Below, piece after piece: positions 24,703-33,742 of a DNA stretch of 64,000 bases. How positions within the stretch are numbered: the stretch's first letter is position 1; each line of letters begins with the position of its first letter. Source of the DNA: Chlorobiota bacterium (GTDB lineage: Bacteria > Bacteroidota > Ignavibacteria > OLB7); assembly GCA_028287785.1 (NCBI GenBank), contig JAQBOZ010000001.1:1-64000 (forward strand). The letters run 5' to 3'. Below the pieces are notes generated by a model. It saw only the letters and a program-made list of their open reading frames with translations, had not been told where the DNA came from and made no database searches. Made by a program: the position numbers and the translations under genes.

Positions 24703-27606
24703 ATGATCATGCGCCAGCGCATTTTACTTTTCATACTGATCGCCATCGGCGGCGCCGGGATATGCAGGGCGCAGACGCTCCAGTTCAGGTACACGCCTCG
24801 CGACGCCGACGGGATATCCGTTCAGGGGGAGATCAGGATCAAGGTGACGCGCGATGCGTTCGCGCGCGGCGTTACGGCCGGGAACTTCGGCGCGGCGGCG
24901 GCCAGATACGGCATCTACGATATCACGCCGTGGATCAACCCGAAACTCCTGGCCTGGCATGCCCCGGCGTACAAGACGACGTTTGGAAGCGGAACGGAGG
25001 AGCCGGGGCTGCTGCCGCTGATGAGGATATTGATCATCCACTATTCATCGCTCGACCCCGCAGAGCAGGTGGCGGGGGCATTCCAGGGAATGCCGGGGGT
25101 GGAATATGCGGAGCCGGTCTACAAGCGCACGCTGATGTTCGCGCCGAACGATCCGCTGGTCTGGCAGCAGCAGCAGTATCTGGACAAGATCGGCGCGCCG
25201 CTGGCGTGGGACAACGTCCGCGCCGACAACTCTTTCATCATCGCCGTGACGGATGCCGGCATCGAGCGGACCCATCCCGACCTGAAGGATGCAATCTGGA
25301 CCAACCCCGGAGAGACCGGCAGGGACTCCGCCGGCAATGACAAGGCGACCAACGGGAAGGATGACGACGGCAACGGCTATACCGATGACTGGTGGGGATA
25401 TGATTTCGCCGGCAGCAACGGAACCAATCCGGATAACGATCCCTCCCCCGGCGCCTCGCATGGCACCCACGTGGCCGGAATCGCGGCGGCGAGCGGCAAC
25501 AACAGCGTTGGGGGCACCGGCGTGGCATTCGGCGTGCGCATCATGTCGGTGAAGATCGGTGACGACGCCCCGGAGCCCGACCTCTTCAACGAGGCCGAGG
25601 GGGTGCTGTACGCCGCGGTGAACGGGGCCAAGGTGATCAACTGCAGCTGGGGGGGCTCGGGAAGCTCGATAGCGGAAGCTGCGGTGTTCGAGAAGGTACA
25701 GAGCCAGTTCGGCGCCGTGGTGGTGGCGGCATGCGGAAACAAGGGGCGGGATCAGGCCATCTTCCCAGCCTCCTATCCGGGCGTCATCTCGGTCGCTTCG
25801 GTTACCACGTTCGATGCCAAGGCCACCTCCAGCAACTACAACGTCAGGGTGGATGTCTCCGCCCCCGGCGAGAACATCTTCTCCACGCTTCCCGGCAGCA
25901 GCTACGGGCTGATGAGCGGCACATCGATGGCCGCCCCGATGGTAAGCGGCGCGGCGGCGCTTATCAGGAAGAAATATCCCGACCTCAACCCGGCGCAGGT
26001 CGCCGAGGTGATCCGCGCGACCGCCGATGATATCAGCGGCGCGTTCGACCCCATCTTCCGCGACAAGATGGGGACCGGCCGCCTGAACGTGGGACGGGCG
26101 GTGACCGGCGGGGCCTCCATCCGCTCGGCAAGGATGATGACATTCCGGATCGCGGAATCCAACCCTGACGGCGTGGTCGATCCGGGGGAGGCCATCACGA
26201 TTCGCGCGGACATCAAAAACATCCTGGCGAACTCCCCGACCGTCACGGCCACACTGGTCGCGGTCAACGCTTCCGACATCACGGTGCAGGGGCCTACGCA
26301 GAACTTCGGCGCCATGACAACCGGGCAGACCCTGACCACGGAGGACAGCGTCTTCCGCGTGATGATCCCCGCCGGCGCGCAGCCGAACAGCGTGCTTACC
26401 TTCAAGATCACCGTGACCACGCCGGACAGATCATCCATCCAGTATTTCTCCATACTGGTGGCCCCCACCTATCTGACCACGAACTACAACCAGATCGCCG
26501 CCACGTTCAACAGCATCGGGAACATCGCCTACAACGGGTTCAACACGAAACAGGGAGATGGCTTTTCATTCGGCAGGGCAGGGGAGCTTCTCTTTCATGG
26601 CGGGCTGATGATCGGCACCGGCGCGGATCACCTTTCGGAAGTGGTGCGCGTGGGGGGGCTTACCGAGGGGGAGAGCGATGGTTTTCATTCCACGCAATCG
26701 TACCGGCTGCGGATGTCGACCGATTCCAGCGTGCAGATCGGCACGGCAAAGTTCAACGACGCACACCTTGGAGCGGCGGGGGCCGGGGTCGATGTCGAGA
26801 TGCACACGTATGAATATCGCGATCCCTCGGCGTCGAATATCGTGGTGGTGGGCTATACGATCCGCAATACCAATCCAACCCCGCTTCACGGGCTGCGGTG
26901 CGGGCTCTACCTGGACTGGGACGTGAGCCCGGCATACTACTACGACCAGACCGGCTACGATTCGCTCAACCGGCTCGCCTATCAGCGGGACACGCGCGAC
27001 GAGCAGAAGCTGTTTACGGGGGCGGCGCTGCTGACGCATCAGGACCCCGGATTCTACGGGGTGGACAACGAGATCACCGCCGGGGGCGACAGCATCGAAT
27101 TCGGATTTACGACGGAGAAGAAGTGGAAGATGCTCTCGGCAAGGCTGCATGAGAACTCGCTGGTCTGCGACGCCGGCATGGTGATCAGCGCCGGATCGAT
27201 CGACCTGGCCCCGAACGATACGACGACCGTGGAGTTCGCCCTCCTCGTCGCCCCCGATTTTCCCGGCCTCCGTTCCGCCGCCCAGCGGGCGCTTGAGCTC
27301 AGGAAACTGAGCGCGGTGCCGGCATCCCCCGCGATTGCAGGGAGCCGGCTCAACCTTCAGGCATATCCCAGCCCGTTCCCGGAGATCACCGATCTTCGCT
27401 TCACGATGCCCCGTCACGCCCATGCAGGCGTGGTGGTGTACGATCTGCGGGGGAACGTGGTGGCGTCGATCTACGATGGTGACCTGGACGCCGGGGAGTA
27501 TCGTTTCCCCTTCAACAGCGCGGGGCTTCCGGATGGAACATATCTGTACGAGGTAAGGGCCGGGACGACAGTCGAGCATGGGAAGGTGGTGAAGCTCGGG
27601 CGGTGA
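24703..27606 (+). CDS. Secreted subtilisin-family serine protease with T9SS sorting domain (second of tandem pair)
   Basis: This protein of about 967 aa is a paralog of the preceding gene with the same order of parts. It has a signal peptide (ending GICRAQ), a propeptide, and an S8 domain with Asp184 (AVTDAGIERTHPDL), His253 (SHGTHVAGI) and Ser408 (GTSMAAP). A long beta region and a C-terminal sorting domain follow (LQAYPSPFPEITDLRF, PDGTYLYEVRAG). The Asp is followed by Ala-Gly rather than Thr-Gly. The ATG pair at 24703/24709 begins the signal peptide, while the longer frame from 24640 does not. The start lacks a good SD. A strong terminator follows at 27641-27681. Confidence 0.9.
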   Translation: MIMRQRILLFILIAIGGAGICRAQTLQFRYTPRDADGISVQGEIRIKVTRDAFARGVTAGNFGAAAARYGIYDITPWINPKLLAWHAPAYKTTFGSGTEEPGLLPLMRILIIHYSSLDPAEQVAGAFQGMPGVEYAEPVYKRTLMFAPNDPLVWQQQQYLDKIGAPLAWDNVRADNSFIIAVTDAGIERTHPDLKDAIWTNPGETGRDSAGNDKATNGKDDDGNGYTDDWWGYDFAGSNGTNPDNDPSPGASHGTHVAGIAAASGNNSVGGTGVAFGVRIMSVKIGDDAPEPDLFNEAEGVLYAAVNGAKVINCSWGGSGSSIAEAAVFEKVQSQFGAVVVAACGNKGRDQAIFPASYPGVISVASVTTFDAKATSSNYNVRVDVSAPGENIFSTLPGSSYGLMSGTSMAAPMVSGAAALIRKKYPDLNPAQVAEVIRATADDISGAFDPIFRDKMGTGRLNVGRAVTGGASIRSARMMTFRIAESNPDGVVDPGEAITIRADIKNILANSPTVTATLVAVNASDITVQGPTQNFGAMTTGQTLTTEDSVFRVMIPAGAQPNSVLTFKITVTTPDRSSIQYFSILVAPTYLTTNYNQIAATFNSIGNIAYNGFNTKQGDGFSFGRAGELLFHGGLMIGTGADHLSEVVRVGGLTEGESDGFHSTQSYRLRMSTDSSVQIGTAKFNDAHLGAAGAGVDVEMHTYEYRDPSASNIVVVGYTIRNTNPTPLHGLRCGLYLDWDVSPAYYYDQTGYDSLNRLAYQRDTRDEQKLFTGAALLTHQDPGFYGVDNEITAGGDSIEFGFTTEKKWKMLSARLHENSLVCDAGMVISAGSIDLAPNDTTTVEFALLVAPDFPGLRSAAQRALELRKLSAVPASPAIAGSRLNLQAYPSPFPEITDLRFTMPRHAHAGVVVYDLRGNVVASIYDGDLDAGEYRFPFNSAGLPDGTYLYEVRAGTTVEHGKVVKLGR

Positions 27607-27640
27607 TTCTCCCGCTCACGCGCATTGAGGCATGCATAAC

Positions 27641-27681
27641 GAATCGGGCTCCCCTCCTCTGACTGGAAGGGAGCCCGATTC
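27641..27681. terminator. Strong bidirectional terminator
   Basis: A perfect 13-bp stem (GAATCGGGCTCCC pairing with GGGAGCCCGATTC) spans a 15-nt loop between the convergent subtilisin and barrel genes. Confidence 0.82.
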
Positions 27682-27720
27682 ATCTATGATGGGATCTCCG
27701 TTGCGGGAGACCGGGGTTGC

Positions 27721-28314
27721 TCAGAACGATCCGAACCGCGCGGTCACTCCCACGGAGGGACCGGAGAGGCTCTTGTTCGTAATTCCCGCCGTCTCGACGC
27801 CGTTAACGAACCGGTAGCTCGCCAGCACGTCCAGCCGGAAGCTCTTTGAAATGTTCAGCTCCACGCTGGCCGCGGGCTCCACCACGAAAAAGACATCGGG
27901 CGAGTCCTGATTTCCCTGGTCGAATGCGTCGGCCCAGTTGCTCCGATGAGCGCCGATCCCCCCCGCTCCCACCATCGTCTGGACGCCGATATGCACCAGA
28001 TTATCCGGCGCGAACTGATAGCCGATGATCCCGCCGCCATACCCGACTCTCAGCATCGTCGTGTCGGCAAGCCCCTCGGTTGTCGGCTCGGTGATGGTGG
28101 CATATCCGCCGCCGCCGATATAGAACGCGTGATTGATCACCCACGCCCCCTCCGCTCCCGCCAGGGCACTCCATTGACTATTGATCCGCGTCCCCTTGGC
28201 CGAAAGACCGGCGAACCCGCCGCTCTGAAAATCGCCGTCCAGCAATGTTTGTGGTTGCGCGTATGCGGTTGCGGCTGACAGGATGAGCGCCGCGATTATT
28301 CCAAGTGCCTTCAT
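27721..28314 (-). CDS. Small outer-membrane beta-barrel protein
   Basis: This 197-aa protein has a signal peptide (MKALGIIAALILSAATAYAQ). Glycine-rich amphipathic strands follow (AFYIGGGGYATI, MLRVGYGGGIIGYQFAP, SFRLDVLASYRFV), and it ends GVTARFGSF with a C-terminal Phe, typical of OMP beta-barrels. SD AAAGGTGAT is well placed. It stands alone between a terminator and a convergent or spaced neighbour. No specific ligand or family could be recognised. Confidence 0.7.
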   Translation of the reverse strand: MKALGIIAALILSAATAYAQPQTLLDGDFQSGGFAGLSAKGTRINSQWSALAGAEGAWVINHAFYIGGGGYATITEPTTEGLADTTMLRVGYGGGIIGYQFAPDNLVHIGVQTMVGAGGIGAHRSNWADAFDQGNQDSPDVFFVVEPAASVELNISKSFRLDVLASYRFVNGVETAGITNKSLSGPSVGVTARFGSF

Positions 28315-28365
28315 GATTTATCACCTTTGTGATTGTTGTTGATATTATTTGATGTCTGATTTTCA

Positions 28366-28393
28366 GGCCGCCGCGCTGTTATGCCGCGCGGCC
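28366..28393 (-). terminator. Imperfect G+C-rich hairpin downstream of the SRPBCC gene
   Basis: The sequence GGCCGCCGCGC (28366-28376) can pair imperfectly with GCGCGGCC up to 28393. On the minus strand it is followed by TGAAAATC, which supplies a weak tail. It lies about 70 nt past the SRPBCC stop. Confidence 0.5.
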
Positions 28394-28463
28394 CTGTAAA
28401 ACGTTTATCGATTAATCGGTACATGTTCGATGTATGCGATCGAGAGATATCCATCGCTCATTA

Positions 28464-28904
28464 TTATCCGGCTTCAGCGCGCTGTTTCAACGCCTCGTTC
28501 ATCCTCTCGAATCCCCGCAGCGTATCACTTTCGATCGATTTGAGGATAATTCCGCTCATCATGCCGGAGAAATTCTCCCCCTGCGTCAGCCGCACCATCC
28601 CATTTTCCAGATCGTCGATCCTGAAATAATGATGCCCGTCGAATAATCCCTTCACGATAAAATTTCCCAGCCAGTCGAAATATCGGTATGGTTCCGATCT
28701 GAGCACTTTCGGGTGGAAGGTCATCTTCCGTCTGCCATTCATCATGACATTATCCAGTCGTGTTCCGGGGATTGCCTCGCCACGGCTGCTGATGATAAAA
28801 GGGTTCCATGTGCTGTAATCGCTGAAGGAAGTGAGGATTTCCCACACCCGTTCCTTCGAAGCCTTGATGATTATTTCGGCGGAAATTGTCTTTGTCGCGC
28901 TCAT
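28464..28904 (-). CDS. SRPBCC (START/Bet v1-like) domain protein
   Basis: This 146-aa protein begins ISAEIIIKASKERVWEILTSF, the usual opening strand and helix of polyketide-cyclase-type SRPBCC domains, and keeps DYSTWNPFI, the RYFDWLGNF strand and the final long helix (LRGFERMNEALKQR). The fold makes a hydrophobic pocket for lipids or other small ligands; members are often described as polyketide cyclases by homology only. It has no signal peptide, so it is cytoplasmic. No SD is visible. The neighbours give no hint of the ligand. Confidence 0.82.
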   Translation of the reverse strand: MSATKTISAEIIIKASKERVWEILTSFSDYSTWNPFIISSRGEAIPGTRLDNVMMNGRRKMTFHPKVLRSEPYRYFDWLGNFIVKGLFDGHHYFRIDDLENGMVRLTQGENFSGMMSGIILKSIESDTLRGFERMNEALKQRAEAG

Positions 28905-29120
28905 GATAACGGGATTATTATTCCATCCACCTGCCCCCGTATCATCTCCGCATTGGAAGCTTTATGATCGAGACAGCCGGAATGTCGATTGTGTGACAAC
29001 GGGGACCGGTACGGCGCGGTGGCGTGCTGGATTCACAATTGGGGATATATCGGGGTGATGAAGTGTAATCGCTTCGAGCGGCGGGATAAAGGCTCACATT
29101 CGCGGATACCGAACGCAGAA

Positions 29121-29155
29121 CGGCCGGCCGATCCGGTTGCTGATCGGGCCGGCCG
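29121..29155 (-). terminator. Hairpin terminator for the PorD-like gene
   Basis: CGGCCGGCCGAT (29121-29132) pairs with ATCGGGCCGGCCG (29143-29155), a 12-bp stem with one bulged G. It lies 27 nt past the gene's stop on the minus strand. No T-tract follows. Confidence 0.6.
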
Positions 29156-29181
29156 CTGAAAGGTTTGAGATACGCGCGGAG

Positions 29182-30087
29182 TTATCTATTCCGAGCGTTA
29201 TCGTAGACCGACTGGTGCCCCGGATCGAGATAGAGAAGCTTCTTCCAGACGAGCGGATCGCCATAGCCCGTGAAAATCTCCGAATACTCCACATTCTTCG
29301 CATCGTTCATGACGCGCATGATAACCGAAGGGGCCACCAGCCGATCCACCGCAAGCACCAGATCGGAAAGATGGGCGTTAACGGAGTCGAGCGCGGCGGC
29401 ACGATTCTCGGTGATAAGATCGAGGCCGTTATAGTGATACTCGTAGATGAACTTCCGAAGCGGGCTGAATCGGAGGTCGGTCAGCTCGCGGATGAAGCCG
29501 TAACGCGAATAGCTTCCCGACGAGGTCTGCGTCCCCCATCCGCTCAGATCGGTTCTGACCTGCGCCCGCTGCGCCAGCGCCCACGCCTTGTCGAACTGCG
29601 ATGAGCCGCCGAGATAGGCATAGCTGTCCAGGTCGAGCCCGAGCGCGATATACACGTAGAAGTCGATCAGGCCGGTCAGCTCATCGTAGCGGCTCAGATC
29701 CTGAATAAACGGCTGGTTGCGGTTGTAGTGAAAGCTCCATCCCTCATCCAGCACCTTCATCATCGGCGAGAGTTTTTCCGACTTGTTCAATGTGCGCTGG
29801 CTGCCGACGAGGAGCTTCGCACCATAGGCATTATCGCTCGTCGCGGTGAAGACCACGCTGAAGTTCATCTTCACCTTCTCTCCCTCCCACGGGCCATCGG
29901 TCCAGCGGGTGGAATTGATATAGTGCTGCATCTCATCGGCGAATCCGGCAACCTCCTGCCGGCCGATCAATGGAAGCTGATCGGTGTTGAACGAGACCGT
30001 CGCGTCGATCTCCTGCGCGATCAGCCTGGGAGCGCAGGCGCCGGCGATCAATATCGCCAGCATGGCAATGGTCGAAGGAAATTTCAT
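29182..30087 (-). CDS. DUF4835 / PorD-like T9SS-associated protein
   Basis: This 301-aa protein has a signal peptide (ending LIAQ) and family marks of DUF4835: FNTDQLP, INSTRWTDGPWEGE, the stretch LTGLIDFYVYIALGLDLDSY, SRYGFIRELTDLRFSPLRKF and a closing segment FTGYGDPLVWKK. The founding member, PorD, is needed for type IX secretion in Porphyromonas, probably as a periplasmic or outer-membrane accessory. Its presence fits the many T9SS cargo genes in the window. It is transcribed away from a PorV-like barrel gene, with 249 bp of shared upstream region that should hold both promoters. Confidence 0.82.
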   Translation of the reverse strand: MKFPSTIAMLAILIAGACAPRLIAQEIDATVSFNTDQLPLIGRQEVAGFADEMQHYINSTRWTDGPWEGEKVKMNFSVVFTATSDNAYGAKLLVGSQRTLNKSEKLSPMMKVLDEGWSFHYNRNQPFIQDLSRYDELTGLIDFYVYIALGLDLDSYAYLGGSSQFDKAWALAQRAQVRTDLSGWGTQTSSGSYSRYGFIRELTDLRFSPLRKFIYEYHYNGLDLITENRAAALDSVNAHLSDLVLAVDRLVAPSVIMRVMNDAKNVEYSEIFTGYGDPLVWKKLLYLDPGHQSVYDNARNR

Positions 30088-30336
30088 ACTGTTGACGAAG
30101 GGAAAGTTCTAGTTGAATACGCACCGCATTCCGCGCATGTGAGAAAAACCACTCACAACGGACCGCGACTGCCCCACGAAGTTTATCGACCGGCGGAGAT
30201 CGTCGCCCCTCTTCGCGCGCGATGTGTTCCACGCCACCATCGCCGGGGCACTGTTCAGACGTACAAGCAGGCGGTTGATTTGCCGTTGATACGGCGGAAC
30301 GGGCAATCACCACACATCACCACGGGAATCATCATC

Positions 30337-31176
30337 ATGGTCACAACGAATCTACTGAACCGAAGCCATTGGATAAAGGGCTTTACCCTCCTCCTTCATA
30401 TTGTTCTGGCGCCCTGTCTGCGCGCCCAGACCGCCATGCTGGCAAGCCCGCCGGAAACCGCGCTTGCCGGATCTGCCGTCGCCAGGGTTGAAAGCCCGTG
30501 GTTCGCCCGCATCAACCCGGCGGCGGTTGGAGAGACACGCGCCGGAGCCCTCGCCGCTTCATTCGCTCCATCATCGATCGGCATCGCCGGCTATCGTGAG
30601 GGGGCGCTGGTGATGGTCCTGCCAATCGATACGATCTGGCATGTTGCCGCCACCGCCGCGTTTACCGGGGTTCCAGGGTACGGGGAGATGGAGGGGAGCA
30701 TGATCGCGGCCTGCAATCCGGCCCCGCAGGTGACGATCGCCGTTGGAGTCGGGCTCTACTCGCTCAGAATCCGGGACTACGGCTCGGCGATGGCCCCAAC
30801 GATCGACCTGGGAGCCACCGCAAGGTTGAGCGAACAGATACGTTTCGGCTGCGCGATGCGGAACCTGGCGCGGGCGCGCATCGCCGGCACCGATATCCCG
30901 CAACGGGTCGGCTTCGGGTTTGCGTTCGAGGTGGAGGGCGGGACAATCCTTTCGGTGGATGCAAGCGATGAGCTGCGTCGCTCGGCGGCGGTATCGCTCG
31001 CGATCAGCACATCGCCCCTTGCCGGCCTTGTCATCCGGGGAGGGATCGGCAACGGCCCCGGAATGATATCGTTCGGGATGGGATATCATCTGAATGATAT
31101 CACGCTCGATTATGGCGGAGCATATGGTTCCCCGCTCGGGTTCAGGCACGTCGTCGGGGCGGGCATGCGGTTTTAA
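30337..31176 (+). CDS. PorV/PorQ-like outer-membrane barrel protein
   Basis: This 279-aa protein has a signal peptide (ending CLRAQ). The opening LAGSAVARVESPWFARINPAAV is the usual start of FadL-like PorV/PorQ proteins, followed by glycine-rich barrel strands and a C-terminal aromatic (VVGAGMRF). PorV carries T9SS cargo to the signal-peptidase-like PorU, and PorQ anchors a related step; which one this resembles more is not clear. I chose the ATG at 30337 for the signal peptide. It is followed 93 bp later by the HhH-barrel gene on the same strand and diverges from the PorD-like gene. Confidence 0.7.
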   Translation: MVTTNLLNRSHWIKGFTLLLHIVLAPCLRAQTAMLASPPETALAGSAVARVESPWFARINPAAVGETRAGALAASFAPSSIGIAGYREGALVMVLPIDTIWHVAATAAFTGVPGYGEMEGSMIAACNPAPQVTIAVGVGLYSLRIRDYGSAMAPTIDLGATARLSEQIRFGCAMRNLARARIAGTDIPQRVGFGFAFEVEGGTILSVDASDELRRSAAVSLAISTSPLAGLVIRGGIGNGPGMISFGMGYHLNDITLDYGGAYGSPLGFRHVVGAGMRF

Positions 31177-31269
31177 TGATAACGGAATATCCCGGAGCGG
31201 ATGCCGTGCATCACCGCGAGCGGCCGGCATGGCGCGAACAAACCATCACCATTCAAAAAGAGGCAATCG

Positions 31270-33483
31270 ATGAAGCACCACATCATCATTCCACGCATCC
31301 TGTTCCACGCCCTCGCGCTCACCGGCGTCATGCTGGCGCTCTGTCACACGGCTTCCGCGCAGTCGCCAGGGCCGGCCACGGAGGAGAGCGAGGAGCGGGC
31401 CGAGGGAAAAATCGACGAGGATGGAACCGATGGCTCGGACGATTCCGAGCTGCTCGATGAGCTGGAGGGCTATCGCCGCAACCCGATCGATCTCTATTCC
31501 ACGACAGCTCACGCGCTGGCACGGCTTCCGGGCATATCCGTGCGCGATGCGGCCGCCATTCTCGCCTTTATCGATCGAACATCGCCATCCGGCTGGAGCG
31601 ATTTCGATACCCTTGCAACCATCTCGAAGCGCCAGCTCCTCGTCCTCCGCGATTACACATCGCTCGACAGGCCGGAGGGCCGCGGGCCGGTGCGCGGTCT
31701 CGGTGTGGAGATCAGAACGCGGGTGATGCGGGATCTTCAGCCAAGACGCGGCTATCATGATCCTCTCTACAGGGTATCCCCGCGGCGCAACCCGACAACC
31801 GGCGATTCGCTCGGGCTGGATACGCTATCCATCGGCCATACCTATCTCGGCGGCCCGCAGGGGGTGATGTCACGCGCGCTGATCTCCTGCGGCGATATCT
31901 CCGGCGGGATCACATTCGAGAAGGACCCGGGGGAACCGCTCCTGTTCAGCGACACGGCGGGCTACTCCTACGGCCGCTACGAATACGCCGATCCACGAAC
32001 CTCCACCGGCGAGCACGCATTGCGATTCGGGGGCTTCGTGAGCGCGCACGCCAGGGTTCATCTGGCCCCGATCACGATCTATGCCGGGGATTTCTCGGCG
32101 GAATTCGGAGAGGGGCTGGTGCTGGGAGGCGCGGCCGGCGGATCGAAGGGGAGCGGGGTGACATCCTCTCCCTATCGGGCGGCGCGGGGGATCACAAGCT
32201 ACAGGTCGGCGGGTGAGATATCATTTTACCGTGGCGGAGCGGTGGTGCTGAACGAGGGGGCATGGCTGCCGGCCGGCACGAGCGCGAGCATCTTCGGATC
32301 GATCAGAAGCCTTGACGCATCGATCGATTCGGTCGCCGGCGATGGCGGCGAGTCATCATCATTTATCAGCTCGTTCCGCGAGGATGGATATCATCGCACG
32401 AGAACCGAGATACGGCATGACGGGAACGCGCGGGAAATCGTTGTTGGAGCGCATCTCCAGCAGCGGCTGGCTCATGGGCGGATCGGCGTCACCGCGTACG
32501 GTTCGCGTTACGACCGGCCGGTTCGCGGAAGCCAGCCGTACGATTTCACGGGGGATCATTCCCTCATGGCGGGGATCGACGGCAACTACTCCATCGGCCC
32601 GGCGACGGTGTTCGGGGAGATCGCCCGTTCGACGACGGGGGCCATCGGCGGGATCGGGGGCGCCATCGCAAAGCTGGCGGGCTCCGAGATCTGCATCGTG
32701 GCGCGCCATCTCCCTGCCGATTTCTACACGCCGCACGGCTCGGGTTTCGGTGAGTCGCCGAACCGGCAGCATAACGAGGAAGGGATCTATATCGGCGCGC
32801 GGGCTCCCCTCCCCGCGAAAGCAACGCTCTCCGCCTATCTCGATCTCTACAGATCGCCGGAGCGGAGCTTCTCGGTCCCCTTTCCCCGCGCCGGAATCGA
32901 CGGATATATGGAGCTTGGATATCGTCCCGGCCGGAATCTGGAGATCACGGCCCGGCTCCATCGCGAGACGAAGGGGGACGCCGTTACGCTGGCGGACAGC
33001 CTTGGACGCGACAGGCGGAGGTTGATCGACAGGACGGTGACATCGGGGAGACTGGAGGCGGAATACTCGATGGCGAGCGGGAGCATCAGGCTTCGCGGGA
33101 GAATCGAGCGGAGATTTGTGGATTACGACGGGGCGCAACCATCGGCCGATGGGATGATCACCTTCGCCGATATGCGGCTGCGGCCGCTGCCGGGGCTTTC
33201 GCTCGGCATGCGGCTGGCGCTGTTCGCCACCGATAACTTCGACGCGGCGGCATATGCATTCGAGCAGGATCTTCCGGGACGGCTCACCGATATCGCGCTT
33301 TCCGGCGAAGGGCGGCGGTTCTATCTCTTCGCGAGCTGGCGGCCCGGCCCGGCGATCGTTCTATCAGCCAAATACGCCGAGACCGTCTACGCCGACCGGA
33401 CGACGATCAACCCCGGCGACCCGCAGGAGATCGCCGGGCCGGTGAACAACAGCCTGGCGGTGCAGGTCGATCTCACATTCTGA
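31270..33483 (+). CDS. Helix-hairpin-helix protein fused to a large beta-barrel
   Basis: This 737-aa protein has a signal peptide (ending TASAQ) and an acidic linker (EESEERAEGKIDEDG). A ComEA-like helix-hairpin-helix unit occupies about residues 60-130: LLDELEGYRRNPIDLY, then LARLPGISVRDAAAILAFI. The remaining 600 residues are Gly/Arg/Tyr-rich amphipathic strands as in outer-membrane barrels, closing with NNSLAVQVDLTF. HhH units usually bind DNA through the backbone, which is odd for a protein exported to the outer membrane. Proteins with this layout occur in Bacteroidota without a known role. A DNA-uptake or surface-DNA-binding job is inference. It probably shares a transcript with the PorV-like gene upstream. 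Confidence 0.72.
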   Translation: MKHHIIIPRILFHALALTGVMLALCHTASAQSPGPATEESEERAEGKIDEDGTDGSDDSELLDELEGYRRNPIDLYSTTAHALARLPGISVRDAAAILAFIDRTSPSGWSDFDTLATISKRQLLVLRDYTSLDRPEGRGPVRGLGVEIRTRVMRDLQPRRGYHDPLYRVSPRRNPTTGDSLGLDTLSIGHTYLGGPQGVMSRALISCGDISGGITFEKDPGEPLLFSDTAGYSYGRYEYADPRTSTGEHALRFGGFVSAHARVHLAPITIYAGDFSAEFGEGLVLGGAAGGSKGSGVTSSPYRAARGITSYRSAGEISFYRGGAVVLNEGAWLPAGTSASIFGSIRSLDASIDSVAGDGGESSSFISSFREDGYHRTRTEIRHDGNAREIVVGAHLQQRLAHGRIGVTAYGSRYDRPVRGSQPYDFTGDHSLMAGIDGNYSIGPATVFGEIARSTTGAIGGIGGAIAKLAGSEICIVARHLPADFYTPHGSGFGESPNRQHNEEGIYIGARAPLPAKATLSAYLDLYRSPERSFSVPFPRAGIDGYMELGYRPGRNLEITARLHRETKGDAVTLADSLGRDRRRLIDRTVTSGRLEAEYSMASGSIRLRGRIERRFVDYDGAQPSADGMITFADMRLRPLPGLSLGMRLALFATDNFDAAAYAFEQDLPGRLTDIALSGEGRRFYLFASWRPGPAIVLSAKYAETVYADRTTINPGDPQEIAGPVNNSLAVQVDLTF

Positions 33484-33742
33484 CTCCCCTATGCGTGGGA
33501 CGATGCCCCGCGCACAAGCTCTTATGCCCCTCCGGGACTGGGACGATTTTTCCGCCAACGTGGTCGTTCGATTCCCTGGGACGCAGAGGGTTCAGCAGCC
33601 CGTTAAACGCATCGCTTTGGAAGGGGGTCACAGCCGTTGATTCAGAATCACTGTTCATTTATTTCCCGGCGGCCGGCGGACGATGACCATATCGTACAAC
33701 GCCGGGTCGCCATATCCCGGCAGATTCATACATTAGCAGACA

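Noticed and set aside
29728-30336. Long N-terminal extension of the PorV-like gene
   Set aside because: The in-frame stretch is antisense to the PorD-like gene; the signal peptide at 30337 marks the true start.
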